64,000 nt of DNA from Allostella vacuolata (GCA_006739055.1 AP019702.1:2567388-2631387); one strand, 5' to 3'; counted from the first letter of the stretch, positions 7,798 to 17,476 are shown. Notes: generated by a model not told the origin, from the sequence alone. Numbers and translations are program-made.

Positions 7798-8901
7798 ATG
7801 GAATCCCTCGACTGCGTCGTGATCGGCGCCGGCGTCGTCGGCCTTGCCGTCGCCCGGGCCCTGGCGGAGGCCGGCCGCGAGGTCGTCGTCCTCGACCGGG
7901 CGGAAGCGATCGGCACCGAGACCAGCTCGCGCAACAGCGAGGTCATCCACGCCGGCATCTACTACCCGACCGGCAGCCTGAAGGCGCGGCTGTGCGTGGA
8001 GGGCAAGCAGCGCCTCTACGCCTATTGCCGCGAGCGCGCCGTGCCGTTCCTGGACTGCGGCAAGCTGATCGTGGCGACCGACGACGGCCAGGTGCCGTAC
8101 CTGCACGCGCTCCAGGCCAAGGCGGTCGCCAACGGCGTGCCGGACCTGGTGATGATGACCCCGGCCGAGGTCAGCCGCATGGAGCCGGCGGTGCGCTGCA
8201 CGGCGGCGCTGTTCTCGCCCTCGACCGGGGTGATCGACAGCCACTCCTTCATGCTGGCGCTGCAGGGCGATGCCGAGGCGGCGGGGACGATGATCGCCTT
8301 CCACACCCCGGTCCTGCGCGGGCGGGTGGACGGCGACGGCATCGTGCTGGAGGCGGGCGGCGAGGAGCCGATGACGGTGCGCTGCCGGGCGGTCGTCAAC
8401 TCGGCCGGCCTGCACGCCCCCTCCGTGGCGGCCGCGATCGCCGGCGTGCCGAGCCAGAGCGTGCCGCCGCAGCTCTACGCCAAGGGCAACTACTTCTCCC
8501 TGGTCGGCCGCCAGCCGTTCGGCCGCCTCATCTACCCGATCCCGGACAAGCATGGGCTCGGCGTCCACGTCACCATCGACCTCGGCCGCCAGGCCCGCTT
8601 CGGTCCGGACGTGGAGTGGATCGACGAGATCGACTACGATGTCGATCCGCGGCGCTGCGAGGGCTTCTACGCGGCCGTGCGGACCTACTGGCCCGACCTG
8701 CCGGACGGGGCCCTGGCACCGGCCTACAGCGGGATCCGCCCCAAGATCTCCGGCCCCGACCAGCCGGCCGCCGACTATCGCATCGACGGGCCGGAGGTGC
8801 ACGGCATCGCCGGGCTGGTGAACCTGTTCGGGATCGAATCGCCGGGCCTGACCGCGGCACTGGCCATCGCCGACCGGGTGCGCGACCTGTTGCCCCGATG
8901 A
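7798..8901 (+). CDS. FAD-dependent oxidoreductase, L-2-hydroxyglutarate oxidase (LhgO)-like
   Basis: The 367-residue DAO-fold protein begins with the dinucleotide-binding motif [17 protein letters not shown] and continues with [15 protein letters not shown], the conserved flavin-contact segment of L-2-hydroxyglutarate oxidases. A C-terminal [14 protein letters not shown] closes the FAD fold. The start is the ATG at 7798, chosen because the FAD motif begins six residues later; an upstream in-frame codon adds 29 unlikely residues. Its stop overlaps the next gene's start (ATGA). The substrate is probably an L-2-hydroxy acid. Confidence 0.8.
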   Translation: MESLDCVVIGAGVVGLAVARALAEAGREVVVLDRAEAIGTETSSRNSEVIHAGIYYPTGSLKARLCVEGKQRLYAYCRERAVPFLDCGKLIVATDDGQVPYLHALQAKAVANGVPDLVMMTPAEVSRMEPAVRCTAALFSPSTGVIDSHSFMLALQGDAEAAGTMIAFHTPVLRGRVDGDGIVLEAGGEEPMTVRCRAVVNSAGLHAPSVAAAIAGVPSQSVPPQLYAKGNYFSLVGRQPFGRLIYPIPDKHGLGVHVTIDLGRQARFGPDVEWIDEIDYDVDPRRCEGFYAAVRTYWPDLPDGALAPAYSGIRPKISGPDQPAADYRIDGPEVHGIAGLVNLFGIESPGLTAALAIADRVRDLLPR

Positions 8902-9623
8902 CCCTCGTCATGGGCCTGTTCCTGCTGGGAGCAGGCCTGGCGGGCTTCGTGTCGGGGCTGGTCGGCTTCGCCTTCGCGCTGGTCGCGGCGCCCATCTGGC
9001 TGCGCGTGCTGGATCCGCTGGAGGTGATCGGCCTGGTCGTCTGCTTCGGCGTCCTGACCCAGGGCTATGCCCTGTGGAACATGCGCCGGGAGATCGACCT
9101 GCGGCCTTCGCTGCCCTTCATCGCTGGCGGGCTGGTCGGGGTGCCGCTCGGGGTGTGGATCGTCCGTTCCCTCGATCCGCACGCCTTCCAGTTCGCGATC
9201 GGCATCTTCATGATCGCCTATACGGGCTTCCTGCTGCTGCGCCCGGACAATGGCGGGCGGATCCGCGGCGGCGGCCGGCCGGCCGATGCCGGCATCGGCT
9301 TCGTCAGCGGCGTGCTGGGCGGGATGACCGGCTTCAGCGGGCCGATCGTCACCCTGTGGTGCGCGCTCCGCCCCTGGAACAAGTACGAGCAGCGGCAGGC
9401 CTACCAGCCCTATCTGCTGGTCATGCATCTGACGACGATCGCCTCCCTGGCCGCGGCGGGCACCCTCGAATGGCGCACCGGCGAGATGTTCCTGATCGGC
9501 ACGCCGATCGTGGTGGCCGGGCTGTGGGCGGGCTTCCGCCTCTATCGCCTGGTCGACGACCAGGCCTATCGCCGGATCGTGCTGTGGCTCCTGCTCGCGT
9601 CCGGCTTCTCGCTGCTGTGGTGA
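8898..9623 (+). CDS. TSUP-family (TauE/SafE) membrane carrier
   Basis: The 241-residue protein has about seven to eight hydrophobic spans and two glycine-rich repeats, [17 protein letters not shown] near the N terminus and [16 protein letters not shown] in the middle, the hallmark of TauE/SafE anion exporters. Family members move sulfite, sulfoacetate or organic acids. It starts within the stop of the FAD oxidoreductase (ATGA overlap), so translation is coupled, which suggests it exports or imports a substrate or product of the neighbouring enzymes. Confidence 0.85.
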   Translation: MTLVMGLFLLGAGLAGFVSGLVGFAFALVAAPIWLRVLDPLEVIGLVVCFGVLTQGYALWNMRREIDLRPSLPFIAGGLVGVPLGVWIVRSLDPHAFQFAIGIFMIAYTGFLLLRPDNGGRIRGGGRPADAGIGFVSGVLGGMTGFSGPIVTLWCALRPWNKYEQRQAYQPYLLVMHLTTIASLAAAGTLEWRTGEMFLIGTPIVVAGLWAGFRLYRLVDDQAYRRIVLWLLLASGFSLLW

Positions 9624-9634
9624 AGGGATAACCG

Positions 9635-10633
9635 ATGGCCCAGGTCCCGCTCGACGGACTGCGTGAACTGGCGGCGGCCGTGCTGCGCCGCGCCGGCACC
9701 GGCGACGCCAATGCCGCCGTCGTCGCCGCGGCGCTGGTGGCGGCCGATGCCGACGGGATCGCCTCGCACGGCGTCGCCCGGCTGCCCGCCTATGCCGACC
9801 AGGTCCGCTCGGGCAAGGTCGACGGGCGCGCGCAGCCGGTAGTGCGGCAGACCGCGGCGGCCACGCTGTCGGTCGATGCCGCCGACGGCTTTGCCTTCCC
9901 GGCCGTGCGGCTGGGGCTCGACCGGGCGGCGGCGCTGGCGCCCGAGACCGGCATCGTCGCGGTCGGGGTGCACCGCTCGCACCATTTCGGGGTGGCCGGG
10001 CACCATGTCGAGCGGCTGGCGGCGGCGGGGCTGGTCGGCCTCGCCTTCACCAACTCGCCGGCGGCCCTCGCCCCCTGGGGCGGGCACCGCGCGCTCTACG
10101 GCACCAACCCGATCGCGTTCGCCTGCCCGCGGGCCGGCGGGCCGCCGCTGGTCGTCGACCTGTCCCTGTCCAAGGTGGCGCGCGGCCGCATCATGGTCGC
10201 GGCCCAGAAGGGGGAGGCCATTCCCGAAGGCTGGGCGGTCGATGCCGAGGGGCGGCCGACGACCGACGCCAAGGCGGCGCTGGCCGGCACCATGCTGCCG
10301 CTGGGGGACGCCAAGGGGGCGGCGCTGGCGCTGATGGTGGAATTGCTGGCGGCCGGGCTGACCGGGGGCAACTACGGCTACGAGGCCGGGTCGTTCTTCA
10401 CCGCCGACGGACCGAGGCCGCGCATCGGCCATCTGTTCCTCGCCATCCACCCGCCGGCACTGGCCGGGCCCGGCTTCCTCGACCGGGTGGCGGTGCTGCT
10501 GGCGGCAGCGGCGGGGCAGGACGGCGTCCGCCTGCCGGGCGACCGCCGGCTCGCCGCCCGGGCCCGGGCAAGCGAAGAGGGCGTCGGGGTGCCCGACGCC
10601 CTCCTGGCCGATCTGCGTGCCCGCGCCGGCTGA
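9635..10633 (+). CDS. Ldh2-family NAD(P)-dependent malate/L-lactate dehydrogenase
   Basis: The 332-residue protein is of the YlbC/ComC type, not the Rossmann-fold lactate dehydrogenase. Landmarks are DADGIASHGVARLPAY near residue 34, the catalytic-region VHRSHHFGVAGHHVER near 113, and the NAD-binding YGTNPIAFACPR near 157. Known members reduce 2-oxoacids such as pyruvate, oxaloacetate, ureidoglycolate or delta-piperideine carboxylate, so the substrate is open. It lies 11 bases after the TSUP gene and ends the operon. With the LhgO-like oxidase it suggests 2-hydroxyacid metabolism. Confidence 0.85.
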   Translation: MAQVPLDGLRELAAAVLRRAGTGDANAAVVAAALVAADADGIASHGVARLPAYADQVRSGKVDGRAQPVVRQTAAATLSVDAADGFAFPAVRLGLDRAAALAPETGIVAVGVHRSHHFGVAGHHVERLAAAGLVGLAFTNSPAALAPWGGHRALYGTNPIAFACPRAGGPPLVVDLSLSKVARGRIMVAAQKGEAIPEGWAVDAEGRPTTDAKAALAGTMLPLGDAKGAALALMVELLAAGLTGGNYGYEAGSFFTADGPRPRIGHLFLAIHPPALAGPGFLDRVAVLLAAAAGQDGVRLPGDRRLAARARASEEGVGVPDALLADLRARAG

Positions 10634-10636
10634 GCC

Positions 10637-11107
10637 TCAGATCTCTCCGCGGCTGCCGGAGTCGCTGCGCCGTGAGGTGTTGAACTTGCCGATATTGCCG
10701 ATCAGCTGCTCGACGAAGCCCAGCTCCTTGCCGACCGAGGGGGTCTGGCGGGCGACGTTCTCGACCGGCTGGGCGTCGCGCAGGTCGAACTGGCGCACGC
10801 CGGTGACGACTCCGCCGCCATCGAAGTCGATGGCGATCGACTGCTGGTCCTCGGTGCTGGGCGCGAAGAACGCGACCTGCGAGGTGCGCCGGCTGACATA
10901 GTACCAGCTGCCGTCGTTGAAGGTGGAGAGCGTCGAGGGGGAGCCCAGGATGCGCCGCACCTCGTCCTTGGTGGTCGTGCCCGGGCGGATCTCCGCCAGC
11001 TTCTCGGAGGCCACGAGATGGCCGTGCTGGTTGACGATCGGCGAGCAGGCCGAGCCGAGCAGGCCCGCGCAGAAGAGAGCGGCTAGGATCCTCGTCGGGA
11101 CGGTCAT
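10637..11107 (-). CDS. bamE: outer-membrane assembly lipoprotein BamE
   Basis: The 156-residue protein has a lipoprotein signal ending LLGSAC and the SmpA/OmlA domain: IRPGTTTKDEVRRILGSPS, WYYVSRR and the beta strands that follow. BamE stabilises the BamA complex that folds outer-membrane proteins. The ATG at 11107 is favoured over one nine codons upstream because it has an AGAGG ribosome site and gives a short signal n-region. The C-terminal extension beyond about residue 110 is typical of alphaproteobacterial members. It is divergent from the cytochrome c chaperone gene. Confidence 0.9.
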   Translation of the reverse strand: MTVPTRILAALFCAGLLGSACSPIVNQHGHLVASEKLAEIRPGTTTKDEVRRILGSPSTLSTFNDGSWYYVSRRTSQVAFFAPSTEDQQSIAIDFDGGGVVTGVRQFDLRDAQPVENVARQTPSVGKELGFVEQLIGNIGKFNTSRRSDSGSRGEI

Positions 11108-11278
11108 CTTGCGGCCTCTGCGAAAAAGGGGCATGGGCAGGGCGACCCGTGGAACGGCCGGGCAGCGGGCACCCGTTGACCCGGCGTTCCCCGATTACCA
11201 TGCTCTGGGCAGCCGGAACGTGCCGCCGTCGTGGCCGGCTGTCAATATTGTAGCAAACGGCGCATCGCGAGGGAGTGG

Positions 11279-11851
11279 ATGGCACTGGGGCGTTGGTTCG
11301 CGCGCAGGGAGGGGCCGGAGGTGGCGGCCGCCCATCTTTATGTGGCGGTGGTGGAGCAGGCACGCCGGCCCGAATTCTACCTGCGCCACGCGGTGCCGGA
11401 TTCGGTGGACGGGCGGTTCGAGCTGATCGCGCTGCACGCCTTCCTCGTCCTGCACCGGCTGGCGGGCGAGGGGGAGAGCGCCCGCGAGCTGGCCCAGGCG
11501 CTGTTCGACCGGCTGTTCGCCGACATGGACCGCAGCCTGCGCGAGATGGGCGCCGGCGACATGGGGGTCGGCAAGCGCATCCAGCACATGGCGCAGGGCT
11601 TCTACGGCCGCATGGCCGCCTATCGCGAGGCGCTGGCCGGCGACGATCCCGGGCTGGAGGCAGCTCTGCGCCGCAACCTCTATGGCACCGTTCGGGAGGG
11701 GGCGGTGCCGACCGCGAGGCTGGCGGCCTATGCGCGCCGGGTCGTGGCCGATCTCGCCCGCCAGCCGACCGCCGCCATCGCCGCCGGGCAGGTCGCCTTC
11801 CCCGCGCCGCCGCCCTCCCCGAGCCCCATCGCCGAAGGCCAGGCATCATGA
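11279..11851 (+). CDS. ubiquinol-cytochrome c chaperone (Cbp3-like) family protein
   Basis: The 190-residue protein matches the Cbp3 family: HLYVAVVEQARRPEFYLRHAVPDSVDGRFELIALHAFLVLHRL-type sequence near residues 20-60, then DMDRSLREMGAGDMGVGKRI. In mitochondria Cbp3 helps cytochrome b enter the bc1 complex; a similar role in the bacterial respiratory chain is inferred. The start ATG follows GAGGGAG; an upstream in-frame start has no ribosome site. Its stop overlaps the DUF177 start. Confidence 0.88.
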   Translation: MALGRWFARREGPEVAAAHLYVAVVEQARRPEFYLRHAVPDSVDGRFELIALHAFLVLHRLAGEGESARELAQALFDRLFADMDRSLREMGAGDMGVGKRIQHMAQGFYGRMAAYREALAGDDPGLEAALRRNLYGTVREGAVPTARLAAYARRVVADLARQPTAAIAAGQVAFPAPPPSPSPIAEGQAS

Positions 11852-12432
11852 CCACCAACCCGCCCGTCCCGGAATTCTCGCGCCTGGTCGCCGTCGAGCG
11901 AATCGACCGCCGCGGCCTCGCCCGGACGATCGCGGCCGACCCGGACGAGCGCGCGGCGCTCGCCCGGCGCTTCGACCTGATCGCCATCGACAGCCTGGAG
12001 GCGTCGATCCGCCTCAAGGCGGTCAATGGCGGAACCGCCATCCGCCTCGACGGCCACATCGACGCCCGGGTGACGCAGCGCTGTGTGGTGACGCTGGAGC
12101 CGGTGCCGCAGACGGTCGAATCGGACTTCGTGCTGCTCTTCACCCGGGAGCAGGACGGAGAGGAGGTCGACCTCGCCTTCGAGGACGAGGTGGTCGAGGT
12201 GCTGGAAGGCAGCGACATCGACATCGGGGAGGCGGCGGCGCAGGAACTGTCGGTCGCGCTCGACCCCTATCCGCGCGCCGCCGGCGCGCAGCTGGAGGTG
12301 GAAGGGCTGGCCGATTCCGTGGAATCCCTTGACGGCGAGGCCGGGGGGCTGCAAGAAACGGCCGGACCGGAGAAGCGCCCGTCAGCCCAATCCGCGCGCC
12401 CGCGTCCCTCGCGGCGGGATCGCGACTACTGA
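11848..12432 (+). CDS. DUF177 (YceD-like) protein
   Basis: The 194-residue protein has the DUF177 core: a beta-rich half ending in GHIDARVTQRCVVTLEPVPQ and an acidic DEVVEVLEGSDIDIGEAAAQELSVALDPYPR segment. YceD-family proteins lie next to rpmF in bacteria and chloroplasts and are linked to 23S rRNA accumulation. The gene overlaps the chaperone stop by four bases and sits 78 bases before rpmF. The Arg/Pro-rich C-terminal tail is lineage-specific. Confidence 0.85.
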   Translation: MTTNPPVPEFSRLVAVERIDRRGLARTIAADPDERAALARRFDLIAIDSLEASIRLKAVNGGTAIRLDGHIDARVTQRCVVTLEPVPQTVESDFVLLFTREQDGEEVDLAFEDEVVEVLEGSDIDIGEAAAQELSVALDPYPRAAGAQLEVEGLADSVESLDGEAGGLQETAGPEKRPSAQSARPRPSRRDRDY

Positions 12433-12510
12433 TTGCACGCCCGTATCGGATCGGATACAACGCCCGGCCTTTCGCGCCGCCTACCCGTTTGCCTCTAGGA
12501 AAGCAGTATC

Positions 12511-12693
12511 ATGGCCGTCCCGAAGAGAAAGACTTCCAAGTCCCGCCGCAACATGCGCCGTTCGCATCATGCGCTGACGCCGTCGGCACACGCCGAGTGC
12601 GCGAACTGCGGCGAGCTGAAGCGCCCCCATCACGTGTGCGGCGCCTGCGGCCATTACGATGGCCGCGAAGTGGTGGCAGCGGCCGGCGCCTGA
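12511..12693 (+). CDS. rpmF: 50S ribosomal protein L32
   Basis: The 60-residue protein begins [20 protein letters not shown], as nearly all L32 proteins do. It carries the zinc ribbon [18 protein letters not shown] with four cysteines. It is a structural component near the peptidyl-transferase region of the large subunit. Placement between DUF177 and plsX is the standard bacterial order. Confidence 0.97.
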   Translation: MAVPKRKTSKSRRNMRRSHHALTPSAHAECANCGELKRPHHVCGACGHYDGREVVAAAGA

Positions 12694-12724
12694 TCCGGCA
12701 CGGGAGGCGAGGGGCGGGGCGGCG

Positions 12725-13774
12725 TTGGGCGAGCGCCTGACCATCGCTCTCGACGCGATGGGCGGCGACAACGCGCCGGACATCGTGATCGATGGCGCGA
12801 ATCTGGCCCTTACCCGCTTCCCGCAGGTCGATTTCCTGCTGTTCGGTCCCGAGCCGAAGCTTTCGGCGATGCTGGAGAAGCTGCCGAAGCTGAGGGACCG
12901 TGCGCGGATCGTCCACACCGACGCGGTCGTGGCCGGCGATGCCAAGCCGTCGATCGCGCTGCGCAACGGCCGGCAGTCGAGCATGCGCCTGGCCATCAAC
13001 GCGGTTCAGGAAGGCCACGCGGCGGGCGTCGTGTCGGCCGGGAACACGGGCGCGCTGATGGCCATGGCCAAGCTGGTGCTGCGCACCTTGCCCGGCATCG
13101 ACCGTCCGGCGATCTGCTCCTTCTTCCCGACGCTCCGCGGCGAGAGCGTGATGCTCGACCTCGGCGCCAACATCGACTGCGACGCGGACAATCTGTTCCA
13201 GTTCGCGGTGATGGGCGAGGTCTTCTCGCGCACGGTCCTGGGGCTGGCCCGTCCCACGGTCGGCCTGCTCAATGTCGGGGCCGAGGACCAGAAGGGCCAC
13301 GAGAGCATCCGCGTCGCGGGCCAGCGGCTCCGCGATGCCGGCCTGCCGATCGCCTTCCACGGCTTCATCGAAGGCAACGACATCGCCGCCGGTACGGTGG
13401 ACGTGATCGTCACCGACGGCTTCACCGGCAACGTCGCCCTGAAGACCGCCGAAGGCACCGTCAAGCTGTTTTCCCAGTCGCTCCGCAGCGCTTTCCAGAG
13501 TTCGCCCTTGGCTTCCATCGGATATTTCTTCGCCCGCCCGGCGCTGCACAAGCTGCGCCGCCGGCTCGATCCGCGGCGCTACAACGGCGCGGTCTTCCTC
13601 GGCCTCAACGGCATCGCCGTGAAGAGCCATGGCGGTGCCGACGCGCTGGGCTTCGCCAACGCGATCGGGGTGGCGGTCGACATGGCCCTGCACGGTTTTC
13701 TCGACAAGGTCCGCGAGGAGTTCCAGCACCTCCATCCGAGCTTCGGCAGCACGCCGGCCGTGGTCGCGCCGTGA
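12725..13774 (+). CDS. plsX: phosphate acyltransferase PlsX
   Basis: PlsX makes acyl-phosphate from acyl-ACP for phospholipid synthesis. The signature [15 protein letters not shown] lies at the N terminus, and [21 protein letters not shown] and [17 protein letters not shown] follow. A TTG start at 12725 behind a GGCGAGGGG site gives 349 residues, the normal length. An ATG at 12659 would add 22 residues and overlap rpmF, so it is less likely. The stop overlaps the fabH GTG start. Confidence 0.92.
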   Translation: MGERLTIALDAMGGDNAPDIVIDGANLALTRFPQVDFLLFGPEPKLSAMLEKLPKLRDRARIVHTDAVVAGDAKPSIALRNGRQSSMRLAINAVQEGHAAGVVSAGNTGALMAMAKLVLRTLPGIDRPAICSFFPTLRGESVMLDLGANIDCDADNLFQFAVMGEVFSRTVLGLARPTVGLLNVGAEDQKGHESIRVAGQRLRDAGLPIAFHGFIEGNDIAAGTVDVIVTDGFTGNVALKTAEGTVKLFSQSLRSAFQSSPLASIGYFFARPALHKLRRRLDPRRYNGAVFLGLNGIAVKSHGGADALGFANAIGVAVDMALHGFLDKVREEFQHLHPSFGSTPAVVAP

Positions 13775-14751
13775 GCCGGCTGCGTTCCGTCGTCGCCGGC
13801 TTCGGCTCGGCCCTGCCGCGCGCGCGGGTCACCAACGACGACCTGGTCGCCCGCGGCGTCGAGACATCGGACGAATGGATCCGCCAGCGCACCGGCATCG
13901 CCGGCCGCTACATGGCCGACGCGGACGAAACCACCGTCTCCCTGGCGACATCGGCGGCCCGGGCTGCGCTCGACCGGGCGGGCATGGGGCCGGACGACGT
14001 CGACCTGATCGTGCTCGGCACGACCACCCCGGACGATACCTTCCCGGCCTCGGCCACCCAGGTCCAGGCGGCGCTGGGCATCCACCACGGCTTCGCCTTC
14101 GACGTGCAGGCGGTCTGCTCGGGCTTCGTCTATGCGCTCGCCATGGCCGACAACTGCCTGCGGCTGGGCCAGGCGCGGGCCGCCCTGGTGATCGGGGCCG
14201 AGACTTTCACCCGGCTGCTCGACTGGGAGGACCGGACCACCTGCGTCCTGTTCGGCGACGGCGCGGGCGCGGTCGTGCTGCGGGCCGAAGAGGGCACCGG
14301 CACCAATGCCGATCGCGGCATCCTGACGACCCATCTCCATTCCGACGGCCGCCACCGCGACGCGCTCTACGTCGATGGCGGGCCGTCCACCACCGGCACC
14401 GTCGGCCATGTCCGGATGAAGGGGCAGGAGGTCTTCCGCCACGCCGTCAACCGCCTGGCCGAGGTGGTCGACGAGGCGCTGACGGCGACCGGCATCCGCC
14501 CCGACGAGATCGACTGGCTGGTGCCGCACCAGGCGAACCGCCGGATCATCGACGCCATGGGCCGCAAGCTCGGCCTGCCGCCCGAGAAGGTGGTGGTGAC
14601 GGTCGACCGCCATGCCAACACCTCGGCCGCATCGATCCCCCTGGCCCTGGCGGAGGCGGCCGCGGACGGGCGCATCCAGCCGGGCCAGCTGGTGCTGATC
14701 GAGGCCATGGGGGGCGGATTCACCTGGGGTTCCAGCCTTATCCGGTGGTAG
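13771..14751 (+). CDS. fabH: beta-ketoacyl-ACP synthase III
   Basis: The 326-residue enzyme starts fatty acid synthesis by condensing acetyl-CoA with malonyl-ACP. The catalytic triad is visible: C116 in VQAVCSGF, H253 in PHQANRR and N283 in [10 protein letters not shown]. The GDGAGAVVL loop is also conserved. A GTG start overlaps the plsX stop by four bases, implying translational coupling. Confidence 0.96.
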   Translation: MSRLRSVVAGFGSALPRARVTNDDLVARGVETSDEWIRQRTGIAGRYMADADETTVSLATSAARAALDRAGMGPDDVDLIVLGTTTPDDTFPASATQVQAALGIHHGFAFDVQAVCSGFVYALAMADNCLRLGQARAALVIGAETFTRLLDWEDRTTCVLFGDGAGAVVLRAEEGTGTNADRGILTTHLHSDGRHRDALYVDGGPSTTGTVGHVRMKGQEVFRHAVNRLAEVVDEALTATGIRPDEIDWLVPHQANRRIIDAMGRKLGLPPEKVVVTVDRHANTSAASIPLALAEAAADGRIQPGQLVLIEAMGGGFTWGSSLIRW

Positions 14752-14815
14752 GCTCGGGGCGCCGACCGCGCATCCGGGACGGCGACAAGTCGTTGCAAAT
14801 CATGGTGATGGCGGA

Positions 14816-14844
14816 TTGACGCCTATGCGTCGGTCTGCTTAGGT
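14816..14844 (+). promoter_or_regulatory. tentative promoter for ihfA
   Basis: TTGACG is followed after 17 bases by TTAGGT, 35 bases before the ihfA start. The -35 is good and the -10 poor, as often in alphaproteobacterial housekeeping promoters, so the call is tentative. ihfA could also be read from the fabH transcript. Confidence 0.3.
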
Positions 14845-14879
14845 GATGCGAGGAACCGCGCAGCGTAGCCGGGGGGCGG

Positions 14880-15206
14880 ATGGCCGGGCGGACAATCACA
14901 CGAGCGCATCTGAGCGAAGCGGTCTACCAGGAGGTCGGCCTTTCCCGGAACGAGTCAGCGGCACTGGTCGAGCGGGTTCTCGACGAGGTGGTCGTGGCGT
15001 TGACGCGCGGCGAGATGGTGAAGATATCCTCGTTCGGCAGCTTTTCGGTCCGGCAGAAGGGCCGACGCGTCGGCCGGAACCCGAAGACCGGCGACGAGGT
15101 GCCGATCCTGCCGCGCCGGGTGCTGGTCTTCCGGGCGTCGCATGTTTTGAAGAATCGCATTAACGGAATTATCGAACCCGTTGATTCCGATCAGGAAGAT
15201 AACTGA
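14880..15206 (+). CDS. ihfA: integration host factor alpha subunit
   Basis: The 108-residue HU/IHF-fold protein has [25 protein letters not shown], the beta-arm and DNA-kinking region with conserved Pro-bearing tip, and [12 protein letters not shown] near the C terminus. With IhfB it bends DNA at promoters, origins and recombination sites. The assignment to alpha rather than beta rests on [21 protein letters not shown] and on the fixed order with the MerR gene, which is found beside ihfA. Confidence 0.93.
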   Translation: MAGRTITRAHLSEAVYQEVGLSRNESAALVERVLDEVVVALTRGEMVKISSFGSFSVRQKGRRVGRNPKTGDEVPILPRRVLVFRASHVLKNRINGIIEPVDSDQEDN

Positions 15207-15217
15207 GGGGATCGTCG

Positions 15218-15730
15218 ATGACGGTGTCATCCGGGGATGAAGCGGTTCCCGCGCGCCGCCCGAAGTCGGCGGCTGCCTTTCGCACCATCAGCGAGGTCGC
15301 GGAGGAACTCGACATCCCTCAGCACGTCCTGCGTTTCTGGGAGACGAAGTTCGGCCAGATCCGGCCGTTGAAGCGCGGTGGCGGCCGGCGCTACTACCGG
15401 CCGGAGGACGTGCTGCTGCTGCAGCGCATCCGGCGCCTGCTCTATGACGAGGGCTACACCATCAAGGGCGTCCAGCGCCTCCTGCGCGATGGTGTGAAGG
15501 CCGGCAAGGCGCCGGCCGCGCCGACGCCGCCGACGCCCGGCGCGAAGCCGGAGACGGGGGCCGAGGCTGCGGCCTCGATCGAGGACGACGCGCTGGAAGA
15601 GGCCAACGACGAAATCAGCGCGCTGCGCGCAGCGCTCGAGGAGGCGCTCAACGAGCTCGTCGTGCTGCGCGCCATCCTGAAGACCGTCGAGAAGCGCGTG
15701 CCGAAAAAGATGGGGCCGGCCGAGGGATAA
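15218..15730 (+). CDS. MerR-family transcriptional regulator
   Basis: The 170-residue protein has a winged-helix DNA-binding domain at about residues 22-90 ([22 protein letters not shown], then [22 protein letters not shown]). A proline-rich linker and an acidic C-terminal coiled coil (about 120-155) follow. It lacks cysteine ligands for metal sensing, so the effector is unknown. It lies 11 bases after ihfA, an arrangement widespread in Proteobacteria. Confidence 0.88.
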   Translation: MTVSSGDEAVPARRPKSAAAFRTISEVAEELDIPQHVLRFWETKFGQIRPLKRGGGRRYYRPEDVLLLQRIRRLLYDEGYTIKGVQRLLRDGVKAGKAPAAPTPPTPGAKPETGAEAAASIEDDALEEANDEISALRAALEEALNELVVLRAILKTVEKRVPKKMGPAEG

Positions 15731-15744
15731 ATCGGTCTTCCGGT

Positions 15745-15773
15745 TTGCAACCGGCGGCCTGCCTCAGTATAGT
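15745..15773 (+). promoter_or_regulatory. promoter of tRNA-Pro
   Basis: TTGCAA and TATAGT are separated by exactly 17 bases and end 43 bases before the mature tRNA. Both hexamers stand out in the GC-rich background. Confidence 0.55.
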
Positions 15774-15816
15774 CCCGCTCCCTTGAGGCGGCCGCTCGGT
15801 CGTGTTCGAGGCCGGT

Positions 15817-15893
15817 CGGAGCGTAGCGCAGCCTGGTAGCGCATCAGTCTGGGGGACTGGGGGTCGTCGGTTCAAATCCGGCCGCTCCGACCA
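15817..15893 (+). tRNA. tRNA-Pro(GGG)
   Basis: The 77-base cloverleaf has acceptor CGGAGCG pairing with CGCTCCG, anticodon arm TCAGT-CTGGGGG-ACTGG with anticodon GGG, T loop GTTCAAATC and an encoded CCA. It decodes CCC and CCU. Confidence 0.95.
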
Positions 15894-16021
15894 TTTCGCT
15901 TCCCGCGGCATCGGCCCGCGGAACAGGCGGCAAATCCATGGCATCGCATTGACATCGCCGACGGCGGCAGCGATAGCTCGCCGGAGCGGCGCGATGTGTG
16001 CTGCTCCATCGGAGATCTGCA

Positions 16022-16189
16022 ATGGCTGAAGACGACCTGGGTCGCGAACTTGCCGCGGTATCGATCCTTTTGACCGCGCCGGGCCTCGTCGGCTTTCGCG
16101 CCGATGGGCAGGGCCTCACGCGTGCCACAAAGGCCAAGGTCGGCAAGCACGAGCCGCCGCCGCCGCCGCCGGCTCCGCCGCGGATCTGA
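16022..16189 (+). CDS. possible small proline-tailed protein (55 residues)
   Basis: An ATG eight bases after GGAG opens a 55-codon frame, MAEDDLGRELAAVSILL..., ending in a run PPPPPPAPP. No family is recognised and antisense frames of similar length exist, so coding is uncertain. It occupies part of the 414-base stretch between tRNA-Pro and the DUF952 gene, where I otherwise see nothing. Confidence 0.35.
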   Translation: MAEDDLGRELAAVSILLTAPGLVGFRADGQGLTRATKAKVGKHEPPPPPPAPPRI

Positions 16190-16307
16190 TCGGCCGACGC
16201 GGAGCGCTCGGCCATGACAGGCGCTTCGAGGACGTAGGAAGCGGCCCCTTGCGCCATGGCCGGCGTGCGGCCGGCCAGGCAGCGACATCGTCCCGGAAGA
16301 GACCCCG

Positions 16308-16667
16308 ATGGAAGCGACCGCGTACAAGGTGCTCACCGCCAGCCAGATGGCGGAGTTCCTGGATGGCCGCTTCGTCGGGGCGCCGGTCGACATCGCCGAC
16401 GGGTACGTGCACCTGTCGACCGCCGGGCAGCTGACGGAGACGGTCGACCGGCATTTCGCCGGGCAGGACGGCCTCAGCCTCGTCGCCGTCGACCTGACGG
16501 CCCTGGGGGCGGCGATCCGCTGGGAGCCGTCCCGCGGCGGCCAACTCTTTCCCCATCTCTACGGCCGGCTGACCCTCGATGCCGTGCGTGCCTATGGCCC
16601 GCTGCAACGGGGCGATGACGGCCGGGTCCGGCTGCCGGAGACGCGCCCGCCGCCGCCGGCCCGCTGA
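16308..16667 (+). CDS. DUF952 family protein
   Basis: The 119-residue protein matches the short DUF952 family: YKVLTASQMAEF at the start, DGYVHLSTAGQLTETVDRHF near residue 30 and FPHLYGRLTLDAV near 80. The family has an ADP-ribosyltransferase-like compact fold but no established function. The usual partner pyrD is not next to it here. Confidence 0.85.
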   Translation: MEATAYKVLTASQMAEFLDGRFVGAPVDIADGYVHLSTAGQLTETVDRHFAGQDGLSLVAVDLTALGAAIRWEPSRGGQLFPHLYGRLTLDAVRAYGPLQRGDDGRVRLPETRPPPPAR

Positions 16668-16678
16668 GGACGGGCGCC

Positions 16679-16708
16679 GGGACGGCTCGCCGGGTGGCGG
16701 GCCGTCCC
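16679..16708. terminator. hairpin between convergent genes
   Basis: GGGACGGC and GCCGTCCC form an 8-bp stem around a 14-base loop that itself can pair. It lies between the ends of the DUF952 gene (plus) and the hydrolase gene (minus), so it could end both transcripts. Confidence 0.5.
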
Positions 16709-16728
16709 TCGCGATCAACGCGTTCCCG

Positions 16729-17400
16729 TCAGCGCGTTCCGGCGGCCGCGCGGGCCGGGGCCGAGGCGATGGCCTCGTCGACATAGAGGTCGACGACCCG
16801 CACGAGCTCGTCGACCTTGTCCTTGTAGAAATGGTCCGCGCCCTTGATCGACTTCAGGGTGACGGTGATGTCGCGCTGGCTGTTCAGCTTGTTGGACAGC
16901 TTCAGCACCGCTTCCTCGGGCACCAGGGTATCGAGGTCGCCATGGACGATCAGCCCCGAGGAGGGGCAGGGCGCCAGGAACGAGAAGTCGAACATGTTGG
17001 CCGGGGGCGACACGGAGACGAAGCCCGCGATCTCCGGCCGGCGCATCAGCAGCTGCATGCCGATCCAGGCGCCGAACGAGAAGCCGATGACCCAGCAGCT
17101 CGGCGCGTTCGGATTGTAGGTCTGCAGCCAGTCCAGCGCCGACGCGGCATCCGACAATTCGCCTTCTCCGCGATCGTAGGCGCCCTGCGAGCGGCCGACT
17201 CCCCGGAAGTTGAAGCGCAGCGTCGAGAAGCCTCGGCGGACGAAAGCCTGATACAGGTTGTAGACTATTTTGTTGTTCATCGTCCCGCCGTGCTGCGGGT
17301 GCGGATGCAGCAGGAGGGCGACCGGCGCATTGGGCGTGCGCGCGTGGGAATAGCGGCCTTCCAGGCGGCCTTCCGGGCCGTTGATGATGACTTCCGGCAT
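16729..17400 (-). CDS. alpha/beta hydrolase
   Basis: The 223-residue protein has an alpha/beta-hydrolase fold with oxyanion-region LLHPHPQHGGTMNN near residue 30, the nucleophile elbow GFSFG near 105, an acid residue in HGDLDTLVP near 162 and the catalytic His in GADHFYKDK near 195. This subfamily of short hydrolases (YsgA/CocE-like) has no agreed substrate. The ATG at 17400 has a GAGGAG ribosome site; a longer upstream frame lacks one. It is divergent from cysE, sharing the intergenic region with the IscR operator. Confidence 0.85.
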   Translation of the reverse strand: MPEVIINGPEGRLEGRYSHARTPNAPVALLLHPHPQHGGTMNNKIVYNLYQAFVRRGFSTLRFNFRGVGRSQGAYDRGEGELSDAASALDWLQTYNPNAPSCWVIGFSFGAWIGMQLLMRRPEIAGFVSVSPPANMFDFSFLAPCPSSGLIVHGDLDTLVPEEAVLKLSNKLNSQRDITVTLKSIKGADHFYKDKVDELVRVVDLYVDEAIASAPARAAAGTR

Positions 17401-17451
17401 CGCTCTCCTCGGATAACGGCGTGGCGACGTCCAGGCAGGGGGCGTCGCGCT

Positions 17452-17476
17452 AAACTTGACTGAATTAGTCGGAAAA
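17452..17476 (+). promoter_or_regulatory. predicted IscR type 1 operator
   Basis: The core GACTGAATTAGTCGG at 17458-17472 fits the IscR type 1 consensus GACT-RWWWY-AGTC-RR without mismatch, and the left flank AAACTT fits apart from one base; the right flank AAAA is degenerate. [2Fe-2S]-IscR represses from such sites in enterobacteria. Here the operator overlaps the -35 of the promoter driving cysE-iscR and the ISC genes, so negative feedback by cluster status is expected. Confidence 0.7.

Noticed and set aside
5497-8802. 1101-codon open frame on the minus strand
   Set aside because: It runs through five real genes in another frame and has no recognisable domain or ribosome site.
11108-11278. 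TTGACC at 11176 as a promoter for the cytochrome c chaperone operon
   Set aside because: No acceptable -10 lies at 16-18 bases, so no call was made although a promoter must lie in this divergent gap.
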